Positions 26,658 to 43,500 of a stretch of 64,000 bases of DNA are shown in pieces. Every line of letters starts with the position of its first letter. The stretch's first letter is position 1. The notes under the pieces are model-generated. The model did no database searches. It worked only from the letters and a program-made list of their open reading frames with translations, and was not told where the DNA came from. A program made the translations under genes and the position numbers. Origin of the DNA: Trichoplax adhaerens (taxonomy: Eukaryota; Placozoa; Uniplacotomia; Trichoplacea; Trichoplacidae); assembly GCF_000150275.1 (NCBI RefSeq), contig NW_002060950.1:1414106-1478105 (forward strand), written 5' to 3'.

Positions 26658-29282
26658 ATGAAATTATTAATGTCGATCGAAAGCGAAGAAAGTTACATTA
26701 GTCAAGACTGGCCCAAGGTATTGGATATTGTTGAACGACTACTATCTCAGGATCCAAATTGCTTGGTGAAAATTTGTTTCCAGGAACCTTTTAGGTAGCG
26801 ATGTGTAGTCTGTATAGTGCAGTAGCTTTGCTGAACTTAGTTAATCATGTGATGTAAAATGGATTAAATTCTACGATGTCAGTCAATCGATTTTCATTAA
26901 ACTTGGCGTGAGTATTGAATCTCATAGCAAGTGTTTATTATAGTGGATCGCGCCTTAAGAGGAACAGCTGTAAACTAAGCTCCAACCCTTTGAACTTTAG
27001 GCCTTTGCCTTATAATGTAGACGTCCATTGATACCATGTCCAGACTAATTTGAAAAGCCTTAACCATATGCATGCAAATGAAGTAGCACAGTAGCCTGTA
27101 CAGCAATTCATGATTACTGTACACGATTGGATGATTCAATAAATCCCCCTTTAACGTATCATAGGCTAATACACCGTGGCTGTACAAAATGAAAACTTGC
27201 CCAAATAGCAAATACGTAGTTTCTTTCGATCGTTGAAATAAATGCGATATTGGTTAAACTAGTACAGTACTTGACCACAGTATTGTATGGTACCGTATTT
27301 TGACTTGGTTGGAATTAGCATCGTTGTCTGTAAAGTAGAAATTAACTTTAAAAATTGGAGAGCACCTTTGATAATGCTGTACTGTACTTTAATTAAGATG
27401 GGAACACATAGCAAACATACAAATTTGCGATACCGTGTCGTGCACAATGCAACATAAGTAGATCACCAAAAGTACGGGTACAATTTTTCCGCTATCATGG
27501 CATACATATACGCATGTTATTTGCAATCTAGCATCTCTTGAATTCCTGCATTATGTCGATGTGATGTAGTGGTTCATTGATAAATTAATACATTATTTGA
27601 ATATCGTTGGAAGACCTACGTGCTGCAATATAAGTGATATCGGTATAATTTTTTTTACCAGCATTATATACCATGGAATTTGCCGGAGATTCTCAGAAAA
27701 AATGTATAACGATTTAACTGCTGTCATTACCAAGCATCTCCTTTCTGTTTCGGACAAATTGAAGGTAATTGTAAATCTGTAAAATGGTAGCTCAAGCTAC
27801 CTGCAGCTGAGAATTCACATGATTTTGCCTTGGATAGTGTTGCTAATTTACATTATAATTCATTTTAAGGATTAGCCAGTACTGTATTTACTCGTAGTAT
27901 TAAATTGTAATAAAATAAATAAAATAGAAAAGGGAAAATACCAGTTGGTTGTTAGCACCATATTTTTAATTTACGCATTTTTATGTATCTTCCAAGGTAA
28001 AACCCCAATCATCTAATCATATGCACTTGCGTCTCGAATTCGTACGCAACACAGCATATAATCTATAGCTATTTATGAGCATTTTCGTGTTTGGATCATC
28101 ATATTATTTGTAACGTTGTAGGAAGTCAACGATCCATTGCTACATGTTCAGCAATTCAGCTATCACTTAAATCAGTACAAACAAGCCCTAAAAGCCATAG
28201 TATCTCTATTTCATCACCTGGTAAGTTATCTGCACAGTTTGCTTCATGTCTGCTAACATTTCTTTAATGTAGATGAATATTTACAGTAAATGTAGTCACA
28301 TAATGTTTGTCTTTGTAATATTTAACTACCAACGTTAATAGTGGTACAAAAGTTAGTAGAACTGTATCTGCTTGTAATGACTTAATTCACGTAACGATAA
28401 AACTAACTAGTGAAACATAATTGATCGTATAGAATCGCTACTATGTCACGACAGTATTACACAAAGATTTATCCCGAGAATTAACGAAATTATTCAATCA
28501 ACATATATCAGATAATTCACAATTATTTGGTAAGTTATTTCAATGCCATTTCTTGCTGTCTTTCGCGTACAACTTAATCGAAATTATACTATAACTAATA
28601 GCACATATTAATCATAATTTTAACTGATAGCTGCATTGAATGCACTTGGAAAAAGATCGTTTGCTATAGGCCCTGAAAATTTAAGTGATATTATCCAACA
28701 ACTATATGCATTAAATCCAGGTACAACTGATAGCACTTGTCACTTGTGGTTTGCTGCAGAATAATCACTAATTGTACAGTATATATACATGTTCAAATTT
28801 TATCTCAACACTGTAATCCAGTCACGTAAAAGAAACTTCATTTTTATGCCTATTGCAACATTGCCGTATGTTTTGGTTATAAATAAAGTCCAGTTTTGAT
28901 TCTCGTATCTTATGATAAAGTTTTGTTACCCTATAATAGATTATGCAAAGCGCGCACCAGAAGTATTCGCACGTTTCATACCTAATGTATTTGGCTCTAC
29001 GGATGAATCCGATATCCCGGCTTTAATTCAATGGACTAAAGAATTACAAGAACAGTTTCCGCTAAGAGGCGTGTACCCTAGGTAAGAGATAAACCGCATT
29101 AGGCTCGATTTTAACCAAAACTAGTAATGCTGCTGTTAAGCGTTGTTCACTTTGAAGATAAATATTACGACATTCATGCTATACATAGCTATAAATGCTA
29201 TATCTGTGGATTTATTCTAATTAATTCTTTTCTACCGGTTTATAGTGCTAATTCGCATAAAAGAAAGATGGACAGCGATTAG
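26658..29282 (+). CDS. CACUL1: CACUL1-like cullin-domain protein (CDK2-associated)
   Basis: Homologue of CACUL1, a small protein with only the N-terminal cullin-repeat fold, reported in mammals to bind CDK2 and promote G1/S progression. Exons: 26658-26765 (probable first), 27662-27764, 28122-28220, 28433-28529, 28631-28720, 28940-29081, 29246-29282. The last six join in phase with GT-AG sites and end in TAG. Recognisable blocks include WPKVLDIVERLL (exon 1), RRFSEKMYNDL, NQYKQALKAIVSLF, NRYYVTTVLHKDL, ELTKLFNQHI, LSDIIQQLYALNP and EVFARFIPN, then a basic end HKRKMDSD. These follow the vertebrate protein in the same order. The link from exon 1 to 27662 is unresolved: phases do not match, and a stretch at about 27602-27629 (ISLEDLRAAI) fits the missing piece but lacks normal splice sites. 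An extra upstream exon is possible. Confidence 0.75.
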
Positions 29283-32200
29283 GAATAGACTGGGCAGTTT
29301 GATGATGCACTATTACAAAGCAGAAACTTTTTTGATCTTAATTTTATAGCTTTTATGATATGAAAATGTCTTGCTTTTATCCATAAAATGCGATAAAAGT
29401 GTTGCTAATAAACAAAACAATTATCTTGCGCTATTCTCACTGGTGAATTAACTTTGAGACATCTTACTTACCTTTTCCAACGTGAATTTTATTTGTGATA
29501 TCGGATAAAATGTACTAGTTGAGCCCATTATTGTAATTATGTTGTTGTAGTTGTTATTTTAAAATTCATCTCGAATACTGTAGCATCGTCAGCCTGCCTG
29601 ATTTCAGTTGTGACTGATAATAGTGCATACTAAGTTGTACTGCATTCAATTTAGGTTATAGCATATCCCTTAACCTACGAGTGCATAGTAGATAGAAGCA
29701 TAACTAGTGAAAAATTTTCCACTATGAGTTATGTCTTGTATGCATGACCTACTAAAATGCAGCAGACCAATCTTCGATTTAAACTATAGCCCACAACCTG
29801 AAGTTTGCCTAGATGCGATACAGAAAAATACTTCCCCAAATACGTAAAATCGCCAATAAAGTCTATCCAGCGTAAATACAAAAGGATTCTTTAACTGAAG
29901 TATACAGCGTAAAAATGATGAACATGGTTGTTGGTTTTAGTTTATGTTATTGATTTTATGCCATCACGCAGTAGAATTGGTTTCATCAATTTGGCATGTA
30001 AATCAATGCAATGAACTATAGTAAAAAGAGTGTGTAATTGCCAAGTTTGCTATTCTTCACGGTTTACCTTCTCCGGAACATTTAGCGTATATGTACCACA
30101 CCATGAACTACTAAGTCAATCTTACCGTAATATTGAGTAGTCTATGACCACATCTTACCATTCGCCGCTAGCCCTCCGAACTCGATCCCTTCCCCTAAAG
30201 CTTTACAAGTCAACCTCGAAATTTTGGGCAATCCTAGGATTGTTTAGCCTCTGGGATTCATAGAACTCGATAATGTTATATTATTCACTCTATCAATGAC
30301 ATATTAAGCGGATATTTTCGGTGAAATTGCGGTAATACGCGTATTTCCCAGCTTGATAGTCATCAATTTCTGTTCTCAGAATAGAATACACGAATCCATA
30401 AACAAGAAACATGATGTAAACGTTGAATGCGTCTCGTTTATGGTACGCCAATATTGCATGTATGAATCATTCAATTTTTAATTTCACTTAGGAGTGATTT
30501 ATTGATACGTCTCGATTATACTCAGTGTAATTACTGTTGTAATTTTAACACTGCTAGAGACAACCATCCTTCAAAGTCTTATCACTTTTCGTCCAGTTTA
30601 CCGCTCATTTAATCATTGCTTATTCATTCTTGAACACCAATACCAAATACTTTTTATCTCCAAATCCTACCATGCTTTCCGCTGGAAGCATGCTAACAAT
30701 CAAGACCATACTATGTATTTGTCAAGACAGTTTACCACTCTATTCCGAAATTTTTCTACTGCTAATTGACCTTGTAATGAAAAATTTTAACTTAATCGTA
30801 ATGCCTATGTGACAACGATACGTGCAAATTATCAGTGACTATGAATTCATTTCTACTGTGCGCTGTAGACTATGGATTGAACCTAATATTGTAGAATACT
30901 CTTCATATGTCAATTACACAACTCAGTTTACTGTACAGTAAGACCATTGCAGACTCTCTATCATTCAAGAATAACTAGGCTATATCGTATCAGTTTTGTC
31001 TCGAGATTTTCCTTGGTGTACGAACAAGCTGTTAGCCAAAAAGGCAGAAGGGACTGTTCATGAAACGATTCAAGAATATTAATAGAGAAAAGAAGAACCG
31101 GGTCGTGATTTCAATACATTGTGTTTATTAAACGGAAACTAGATTAACACATTGTAAGAAGCTGTACATAAAAAGACTTCGTCGATTGCATCGTCAGCCA
31201 ACGACAAATTATCTGTTTTCTCACGATTAGTGGCTCTTTCATGGCCTAGCTGTAACAACAAGAAATCATGTCAGTAAAACAGAACGTCCTTACTTAAACA
31301 GTTTTATCTTAGTAAATTTATATACTATGTCCGTCGTCTATCGACAGTGATGTAGTTAAAACACTTAGAAGGCATGTAAAAGATAGCCCAACGGCCTGTG
31401 AGCGGCAGTATTACTAGTTTAGTTAATGCACTTTGCTTGGCTTGGCCTTTGGAGATTACATTTTACCGAATCATCTAGGTTATCTCAGGTAAGCGTGTAG
31501 AGGTGTATCAATGTTTCAACAAATTTTCAAGAGAATGACAAGATTAACAATATGACTAGTCCAATCGGTAGGTATGTGCGTTTGGAAAGAATTTTAAAAT
31601 ACAGTTGAAATCGACACTAATCTGACAATTGCATCAGCCTAGGAAAATTCTTCACTCGTTGTCACCGAATGAATTTACTTGCAGTCTAAGTTACGTTGCC
31701 TTTCAAGCAACTACTGTCCATGACGGTATTGTTATCCGTTATGACAGTATAGACAAGAAATTGGTTGCAACGAATAGATATTGCAGTATTAAATCAGATT
31801 TCTTTACAATCCAACAAGAGTCTAGCAGGGTATGATGAAAGAGATAATGGATTGTAATTACCCCTGACTAGCAAGTAACACTATACCATACTCTAGAGTC
31901 TAGACCGTACTTGAACAACTGATGACGAGTAATTTAGGATATTGACTGATGAAAAAGCACGTCCTGGTATAATGATAGAAGTTGACTGTGCTTGAAGACA
32001 CTGATCAAGTATTTAGCCAAGGAAAATCCTTAACAACAGTACAAACTACGACGTCAATCGATCAATGGAAAGGGGTAGATTTGCCATGCCTAATGACTGT
32101 ATTGTTGAGTCGTATCTGATGAAGTTGACCAAGTCGCCGCGTGCATTTAGTTTTAGGAGAAAAGCTTACTGACAAGGCTTGCTAACGCATTGTATAAGAA

Positions 32201-32318
32201 TGAAGGTAAGAGTAGAAAATAAGACTAAGACGACTGTTGCTGGACAATTATTTTACAGCATGAGCATGGACTGATCGTTGAATAGACTAATTTTAGTTGA
32301 TAACGCTATGACAAGCTC
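29283..32318. other. Intergenic, no gene recognised
   Basis: Spacer between the converging CACUL1-like and RPL26 genes. Short frames at 30630-30812 and 31629-31835 show no domain or splice support. 3' UTRs of both neighbours must lie here. Confidence 0.6.
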
Positions 32319-32756
32319 TTACTCGGTCTGCATAGCAACTTCTTCTTCAGTATGTTTGCCTTTGCCTTTCTCGGTCAATCTAGCCCTATTTTTCCTCTCT
32401 AAAATACCCTTCCTGTCCTTATCGATCTTCAATTTGACAATTTCCACGTTACTAGGATGAATTCCGACATTGGTTGTCATACCATTGGCTTTTTCACGTT
32501 GTATACGTTCGATATGAACAATCCACTTCTTACGATAGACGGTCAGGACACGGCCAACTTGTTGGCCCTTGTAATGGCCACGAACAATTTGCACTTCGTC
32601 GTCTTTGCGGATAGGCATGGAGCGTACGTTGTATTTCTGCCTTAATTCCTTGGATAAAGGAGCGCTTAAAATCTTACGTCGAACACTGGAAGGAGCCGTA
32701 AAATGCGCTTTACGACTTTTACGCCGAGAAGAACTGACATTTCTATTTTGTTTCAT
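32319..32756 (-). CDS. RPL26: 60S ribosomal protein L26 (uL24), intronless
   Basis: A complete 145-residue protein, the same length as animal RPL26. It is a large-subunit protein near the polypeptide exit tunnel. The diagnostic core [20 protein letters not shown] (34-53) is followed by the KOW motif [17 protein letters not shown] (54-70), then [10 protein letters not shown] (83-92), VGIHPSNV (97-104) and [10 protein letters not shown] (113-122). The start ATG matches the conserved MK... N-terminus, and no alternative upstream ATG is needed. It is encoded in one uninterrupted exon, while most animal RPL26 genes are spliced. No premature stops; residues conserved in the family are kept, so it looks functional. 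Confidence 0.96.
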   Translation of the reverse strand: MKQNRNVSSSRRKSRKAHFTAPSSVRRKILSAPLSKELRQKYNVRSMPIRKDDEVQIVRGHYKGQQVGRVLTVYRKKWIVHIERIQREKANGMTTNVGIHPSNVEIVKLKIDKDRKGILERKNRARLTEKGKGKHTEEEVAMQTE

Positions 32757-34476
32757 CTTGCAACGTGCTCGTTAAACGGAGGCGAAAAAAAGAAGGAAAG
32801 AAGGAAAGTTGGCTGTCGACCTTGTTTTAGACTGACTACCGTGTCCTAGCCAAGTACTATACGCAAGCGGTCTGTACCGTGCAGTATAGCGTAGACAGTA
32901 TACAGTATGGAATCGAGTACGGTTGTGAGCCTCCACATGTGCACGTTGGATCGGTACGGTGCGGATCCAATGGAGTACAGTACTACAGTACTACTTAGGA
33001 CTGTAGCCAAGGATACTGAGTGAATAGACTGTATGATACTGTATTGGAGAAAATGCGCTGTCAACATGGAAAGGTACAGCCTATAGACTAGCATTGGACA
33101 GTAGCATGAGTCCTGGTTAGTACACAATTGGACGACGTCGAGCTAGCGTACGCTACCGTACTGTACTGTAGCGGTGCCCCAAGTTGCAATCTTGCAAAGC
33201 ATCATGTCACGTGGTCGGCGGCTTTGCGCTCGCACTGGGGTAGCGTTGGGGTCACGTGGCGCATGTCCAGTCAAACCAACATCAAGCATTCCGACTCTCT
33301 TAGTAAAACCAATAGAAAGAATTTCACTCATGTACACTGTACAGTATATGAAAAATCGATCGTAAAGACGGTTTTACCTAGTCTACTGTACACAATCATT
33401 CAGATTTTATCTTTTAGATAGTACGACCAGTCATTCCTTGTATGTTTTGTCTTATTTTTCCCCCAGTAGCCCCTGGCCAAACTGGCTTGTGGGGGTTGCA
33501 GAACACGACAATCATCTACAGTACATGACTGTAGTGTACCGTACTATACGTATGGACCTTACCATGGTACAGTACATGGATGTCCAACTCGTTATGTTTA
33601 CAAGCTGCAGTAGAATGAAGTTCACTGTAAGGTGAAGCGAGTTTTAGCGACTCAACGGCATGCGTCCACTCCTCATGTTTACAAGCTGCAGTAGAATGAC
33701 GTTCACTGTAGGGTGAAGTGAATTGTAGTGAGTTTTAGGGACTCAACTGCATGCATCCACTCCTGCAGTATTATGACGTTCAGTAAGGTGAAGTGAATTG
33801 TAGTGAGTTTTAGGGACTCAACTGCATGCATCCACTCCTGCAGTATCATGACGTTCACTGTAGGGTGAAGTGAATTGTAGAGAGTTTTAGGAACTCAACT
33901 GCATGCATCCACTCCTGCAGTATCATGACGTTCACTGTAGGGTGAAGTGAATTGTAGTGTGTTTTTTAGGGACTCAACTGCATGCATCCACTCATGCAAT
34001 ATCATGACGTTCAGTAGGGTGAAGTGAATTGTAGTGAGTTTTAGGGACTCAACTGCATGCATCCACTCATGCAGTATCATGACGTTCAGTAGGGCGAAGT
34101 GAACTGTAGTGAGTTTTAGCGACTCAACTGCATGACTGTCAATACAGTGCTGACTCAGTAAACACTGTCACTGACTGTCAGTGTGGGCAATGCATCAACA
34201 ACCTTTCTGCCGTACAATCTCTATCAGCCGTCACGCCAGACAAGTGCACTGCGCCTGACAGCCCAGTGTGCATTGTGGTTCTCTTCACTCTGACCGTCAA
34301 CACGTTTTACTCTACTGTTGCACGAACCACTGGACACGATACCCTCTAGTATCATCGTCGTGTGGACGTCACGTCAGCGACACTCGGTGTAGCGCAGGCA
34401 TCAACGGTCACACTCAGATACAATAAAAGCGCCCAAAATACGCCACAGCGTCCAAGTTTTCCATTCCTTTTTCAAC
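32757..34476. promoter_or_regulatory. Divergent spacer between RPL26 (-) and the SRSF10-like gene (+)
   Basis: This 1.7-kb region must hold both promoters. It contains ACTGT/ACAGT motifs (about 32880-33000, 33340-33390, 33500-33580), a G+C-richer patch at about 33170-33270 with two CACGTG E-boxes, and a 77-bp minisatellite (33590-34135). Overlapping open frames on both strands at 33128-33421 follow from base composition and are not supported as genes. No clear TATA box was identified. Confidence 0.55.
33590..34135. repeat. Minisatellite with a unit of about 77 bp
   Basis: Six to seven tandem copies, each with TGACGTTCA, GGTGAAGTGAATTGTAG, GAGTTTTAG, GACTCAACTGCATGCATCC and ACTCCTGCA or ACTCATGCA. 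The copies are highly alike in the middle and more diverged at the edges, as in a recently expanded array. It ends about 340 bp before the ATG of the SRSF10-like gene. Confidence 0.92.
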
Positions 34477-39221
<4,745 letters not shown>

Positions 39222-40573
39222 CGTTTTATGACGCTTAATTGAATAGCCTAACTAACGCACTATTAAATTAGATTTATCAATAAATTTCCCATCTTTTTGA
39301 TAATTCCTAGCAATTTATTTGTAGTTTTTTAATTTTACTTATACTGTTCATGTCTGTGCACTTAACTGATCTTAACCTCACGGGGCCTACGTGTATGTTG
39401 TTGCAAACCGTCAAGGGCGGATAAGTTTAGGTCATGAAACATCTGAAGGTATTGAATTGTAATCTACTTAGTCTACGCTCTTTAATTTTGTTGTATCTTA
39501 TGGGATAGCCAGTATGTACTTAGCATGGCGTTACAGTGCACGTATTGACTAAAAATAAGTCAAGCCTTGCAGTCGCATAACCTATTCATCTATATTATAA
39601 TATGTTGAAAATGTAGGCCATCGTTAATCGGAAACTGTATACTAAATCAAATAAAGAATCCGTTTGAAATTTTGCTATCTACGTTATAAAATTTTTTTGT
39701 GATAGTCCATTGTAAAGCTAGTCACAGTGAACTGTCTACCAAACCATAATCCCGCAGCATCTAGTGCCTGATTTTAAAAATTTATGGCTACTCGTACTCT
39801 AGTATATAACTTCATGCGCCACGAACAGCTACTTTAGTGCACTGTGCAATTTATTAGCTAGCCTTTTACCACATTTTCATCAAGTCCATAATAGTTATAA
39901 GGTACTGCATTATTGGTATTAATACGTCGTTACACAGCATTGCTGTCTATTTACTGATATTATAGAAATTTGGTAGAAATATTTTTGTACTATGCTCGCA
40001 TAAACCGCTTTTACCCTCATCCTAATTCGTATTTGAAAGTTAAATTAGTGTACAATGTAGAGAATATAGTGAAGCAAATATCCAGAAATAAAACGTAGTC
40101 AATTCGAACACAAAATGTTTATTAGGCTATTCAAGGTATCGATTTCACTCTCAAAATATCATCTATTCATGTTTCGCCATATTACATAAATAAAAATACA
40201 TTCTACGAAAGTATTCTTTTCAAGCAATAAATGTCAAAAATTACAGTTACGAGTATGTACAGTACATTGATCTTATTAATTAACCGAAAAATAGTACAAC
40301 AACTGCACAACTTCTGAAGATCTGATAGAAACTTAGCTACTTTCTAATATGTACGAGTACGTACATGCACAAACTTTTCTCATTCACGAGATAAAATACA
40401 GCTAAGGATATGTCCTTTGTACAACAAGAAATCCATAACAACTTTTAATACATTCAATGGTGTAGGTAACAAGCTCATTGATTATAATTACTATATAAAT
40501 ATAGAATTATAGAATTAATATATGTATACGTATTAGTAAGTTTTAACGCGGAATGTATCCAAATGTGGGTTCA
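39222..40573. other. Convergent 3' spacer between the SRSF10-like gene and BRD8
   Basis: About 1.35 kb holding the two 3' UTRs and no supported gene. AATAAA-type hexamers occur on plus (for example near 39278 and 39651) and could serve as poly(A) signals. Confidence 0.5.
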
Positions 40574-43500
40574 TTACTCCATAGCTTCCCCAACCTTCAT
40601 TCTCTTGGCCTTCTTACCTATTTGGTCTATATTTTCAGGTGGCCCACGTCGTAATCCACGGCCTTCGCCCTAGAAACAGTAAGGTCTCTAAACTTACCAC
40701 AGTTCCTTAACGAAATACATATTATGCTCTAGCTATTCCTTACCTTAGTGACATGCTCTCCTCGACGCAAACCACCTAAATGTTATAGAGTAAAAATTTT
40801 AATTTATCTAATTTCATATCATCTAGTCAAAAACTATACTTTAATAACTGACCTGATGCTCTTAGAATTTTATTTTCCGAAGTCTGCGCCATTTCCTGCG
40901 TTGTTAAAAAAATCTAAAAGCAAGCAATACCTTATGCAACCCTTTCCAACAAGGACAAATCTTAGCAATAACGAGAGAGTAAGCCTAATACAGCTAATCA
41001 TCGCTACAAAGTATATTCTGATACTTTCACAATTGACAAAAGCAACGACATATCATATTAGTTTTACTGTTATACAATACTGCAATACCGTGAGCATCAT
41101 TACGTAGCGGTAACATCACTTACCTGAAAACGCTCATCAAAATCACTAAACATTTCTTCCGCCATTTGATGTCTATATGATAATATCACAGATTAAATAC
41201 AACAGAATATACCACTACCAAAAATTATCATTCTCCCATTTTGAGCAACTTATAATTCACCATTAAAATAAAGACATCCATTTCACTTACATGACATGGT
41301 TCGAATTGTTATACATTAACGCATTTTGAAACATGAGCATGACGTAACGTTGAAATTCAAGATTTGTTCTTATCGTCTTTGTAATGAAAATCAGAGAAAA
41401 GCGTAAGTACCGAATGTTTCAGACTCATACAAAGCATATAACATATTACCCCATTATCGATAAGTTTTCGTATTGTTGATAGATCCATGGGTCTAGAGGC
41501 CAACCATAAGTCAAACGTAAGTATAAAATAATATTGCAATTGACATAAGATCTAATTAAAATCTTAATTTAACACAAATAACTCACTTTTTTACAATTTC
41601 ATGATATCCCAGTGCTTCATCATCAGTCACAGGATGCAGAAATATACTAGCACATCTGTAATACGAATACATAATAGAGTTAGAATAATATTTTCTTCCC
41701 TTGTTATACTCGAATAATGCTTAAATATTATCAATAATGTCTACATCCATAGCATTAGTCTTACTTTAAAGCTGCTGTCTCTCGATACATAAGCATTATT
41801 GCTTTTTTCCAATTTTTTCTGGTTTGAGTACTCTCAAAGTCATCACTATTGAATCAATAAAAATTTTATTCTAGCTAAAACACCAACGCTACGCATCTTG
41901 CGAGAGAATAAATCAATCATATTTATTGTCTACCGTGCTCGAAAAGAATTACAATAAATTATATAATGCATACTTTACCTTTGAGAAATAGAGGAAGGGC
42001 TAGATGGGAATGAATCACTTCCTGTCCGTCGACGTAGAACATGTTCACAACTTTCATGGATTTCTCGAGGATCGTCTTCAAATGTTAAATCCGACGATCT
42101 CGATTTTCGGTCGTCATCTATTCTCCAAAACAAACAAATCACACATTTTAGCAACGAATTAATCTCTAGCTACTAATAGATAGGTCTACAGTTAAATCCA
42201 TAAACGAGTATCTACCGGATTCATCGTGTTTTATACTATCATCTTCAGCAAGGCTATCTTTATCTTCGTCGCCTTCAATCGATTCTTGATCAGCCTTAAT
42301 TTTAAGAATAAATTTTTTGAGCGGTTTAGGAACCAAATCGAACGAAGAATTAATGTAGGTCTTCATGGCTTACTGTAGACGACGACTTTGGTTTTGATCT
42401 TCTACTTCTTCTCAAGCTTTTGACAGGTTTTTTGCTCTCTAAATAAGATTGTAATATTAGAGTCAAGTGGTAAAAAACCGATAGTGTCGACGGGATTAAA
42501 AATTTTCGATTTTTCTTAAAGAACAAAGTTTACTAAAATTATGCTAACATTACGTACTTTCTTTAGTCAATTTCGCAGTGCCTCGAGTTTGTTGAGATGA
42601 CCGGGTTACGCGTAACGTTGGAGATTCTCGTAAAGCTGGTGGTTCTGGATCTACAGTTTCTACATCGACTACCGCCGATTCAGTACTAGCTTGCACATTC
42701 TTAAATTTATTCTCTGATAATTGGTCCGATTCTTCATCCTGGAATTCCGTTTTGATATCTTTCTCCTGTTTGAAGTTAAGAGAACAGTTTTTATCAAGTT
42801 GTAAAATTCATCCTTTATCCTATCTACCAACTATTTTAAGCATATTCATAAGCGAATGATACACTAACATTACTTACCGGTGTAGTTGCTTTGTCGTCTA
42901 CATAATGCAACAAAAATCACAAATACAATCATTAGTACTAATTATATTTCTGTTTTCTAATTTTAACGGAATAAGCCTGTCGCTTGCGTTATTCCTACCT
43001 ATAGGCTTGAAAGTATTAACAGTACATTGCTGTGGACTGCTTTCCTTGGTATTGGCATCACTTTTACTATCTCCGAGGAACGCCGCTATTGTTGCAGCGG
43101 CTGCAGCAGTTCTTGATGAAGAATTACCGGTTTTAAAAATATCGGATAACCTACTAGCGACAGTACCAACAGATTCATTCTCGAAATTTGTTGATGGCAA
43201 CGACTGTATTCCTGACTTTGAGTCTACCGTAGATGATTCAGGACCTGCTGTTGTAGGTATAATTAATTTCGCAAATTAAACAATAACGCATAGTTGTTTT
43301 GAGCTAGATCAAGCAAATCAAATTATTTACACTACATTAAAGGCGCTTGTAAAGCAAAAAATAAATCACTCTCATTTCTTTGAACACATACATACCTCTA
43401 GCCTCTCCAGTAATAACTGTATTCATAAGCAGCATCCTCTGATCTGACGACATTCCAGATAATTGTTGGATTATTTCCTCATATGTATTTCGTGACCAAT

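Noticed and set aside
32457-32645. Plus-strand frames across RPL26 (also 32278-32460)
   Set aside because: Antisense shadows of the RPL26 coding exon.
33128-33421. Overlapping plus and minus frames in the RPL26/SRSF10 spacer
   Set aside because: Open on both strands only because the patch is G+C-richer; no family match and no conserved start context.
42905-43279. 124-codon plus frame with a hydrophobic start
   Set aside because: Antisense to a BRD8 exon whose phase and splice sites fit; the hydrophobic look comes from reversing Ser/Glu/Asn codons.
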